Assembly (NCBI GenBank): GCA_020437385.1
Contig: JAGQWL010000244.1
Coordinates: 1 to 49,171, forward strand
DNA: 49,171 nt
Source of the DNA: Bacteroidota bacterium
Lineage (GTDB): Bacteria; Bacteroidota; Rhodothermia; Rhodothermales; JABDKH01
Direction: 5' to 3'
The position numbers and the translations under genes are program-made. Every line of letters begins with the position of its first letter. The stretch's first letter is position 1. Positions 45,847-49,171 of the stretch are shown here, piece by piece. Below the pieces are notes generated by a model. The model saw only the letters and a list, made by a program, of their open reading frames with translations. It did no database searches and was not told the DNA's origin.

Positions 45847-46092
45847 TCACAAATCCCCGGATTCGGTGCTTTTGCCTGCGTTCCGCGAGTCCGCATCACC
45901 TTCGTCCGCCGAAAGTTTGGCCCGGCGCTGCTCGTACTGTTGGAGCAGCGCTTCGGTCCGTTCGTCGGCTGATGAGCCCGGACGTTCGCGCCGAAACCGA
46001 GGCGCCAGTACCTGCCAGAAGTACACTACCGTTACGAGGGCAGCGGCGGCGTAGAGGACTAGCTCGATGAGGCTTCCCGTAAACGGCATCAA
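45847..46092 (-). CDS. Small one-TM membrane protein
   Basis: An 81-residue protein with one N-terminal membrane helix (LIELVLYAAAALVTVVYFWQVL), a basic cytoplasmic segment PRFRRERP, and a charged C-tail. It begins nine bases after the uvrA stop on the same strand, so it is probably expressed with uvrA. I do not recognise a family. The coiled tail (ERTEALLQQYEQRRAKL) may self-associate. Confidence 0.55.
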   Translation of the reverse strand: MMPFTGSLIELVLYAAAALVTVVYFWQVLAPRFRRERPGSSADERTEALLQQYEQRRAKLSADEGDADSRNAGKSTESGDL

Positions 46093-46101
46093 TTCAATGA
46101 T

Positions 46102-48966
<2,865 letters not shown>

Positions 48967-49040
48967 TCTAGGCAGGTCGGTGTGCGAAATGGCGAAACGG
49001 CAGACCAATGTTTACTTCGGTGCCGGAGCGAGGATCCGGG

Positions 49041-49171
49041 AGGGGATGAATGAAGGAATGAATGGGAGAATGAAGGAATGAAGGAATGAAGGAATGAATG
49101 GGAGAATAGGGAAATAGGGGAATGGGGGAATGGGACAATGGGAGAATAGGGGAATAGGGGAATAGGGGAAT
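49041..49171. repeat. 8-bp tandem array upstream of uvrA, running off the window
   Basis: About fifteen octamers ending in AAT, such as GAAGGAAT, AGGGGAAT and GGGGGAAT, with two 12-base units (GAATGGGAGAAT). Copies drift from the GAAGGAAT form near 49051 to AGGGGAAT at the window end. It continues beyond base 49171. On the uvrA strand the unit is ATTCCCCT. Confidence 0.85.

Overview
The window is a gene-dense, GC-rich stretch of a Gram-negative bacterial chromosome. I infer Bacteroidota in the broad sense, most likely the Rhodothermota/Rhodothermales side. Reasons: many lipoproteins and signal peptides, a SusB-type GH97 glucosidase, an LpxH-like lipid A phosphatase, a UvrA lacking one zinc CxxC pair, and the promoter pair ahead of rpmH and the tRNAs, which fits the Bacteroidota TTG...TAnnTTTG pattern better than a strict sigma70 pattern. 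The phylum is an inference; no rRNA is present.

Layout. 1-3.4 kb: same-strand envelope genes (ChaN-like protein cut by the window start, RlpA/SPOR protein, M49-type metallopeptidase lipoprotein) closed by a terminator. 3.6-7.4 kb: GT4 glycosyltransferase, polysaccharide deacetylase, a small membrane protein with no standard start codon, and a secreted alpha/beta hydrolase. 7.4-16.6 kb: the classical origin-linked housekeeping block. It holds tRNA-Val and tRNA-Gly, then rpmH, rnpA, yidC and mnmE, then mnmG and rsmG. It is interrupted by two minus-strand genes, an HhH lipoprotein and uxuA. 16.7-18.8 kb: an LpxH-like phosphatase with a glycosyltransferase, preceded by a three-copy 11-bp-period repeat. 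18.9-22.8 kb: a secreted NTF2-like protein, GH97 glucosidase and a divergent WYL regulator. 22.9-26.6 kb: a 1237-residue hybrid histidine kinase. 27.0-30.1 kb: a co-directional set of aldo/keto reductase, M20 carbamoylase/amidohydrolase and isochorismatase-fold hydrolase. 30.1-33.5 kb: mfd, whose 5' part carries an exact parS site. 33.9-39.3 kb: two small lipoproteins, murQ, recF and an M48 protease. 39.3-45.6 kb: a methyltransferase, MaoC dehydratase, MMPL/RND exporter and two GT4 glycosyltransferases. 45.8-49.0 kb: a one-TM protein and uvrA, with an octamer repeat running off the window end.

The rpmH-rnpA-yidC-mnmE and mnmG-rsmG genes, recF and two ParB sites suggest an origin-proximal region, although dnaA, dnaN, parA and parB are not here and no DnaA-box cluster is seen. 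Three DNA repair genes (recF, mfd, uvrA) lie within 13 kb. The most unusual content is non-coding: three unrelated degenerate short-period tandem arrays placed directly upstream of genes, a roughly 38-bp block duplicated between two distant intergenic regions, the ATAATCC triplet, and the parS pair. No CRISPR array, insertion sequence, prophage or recognisable defence system was seen.
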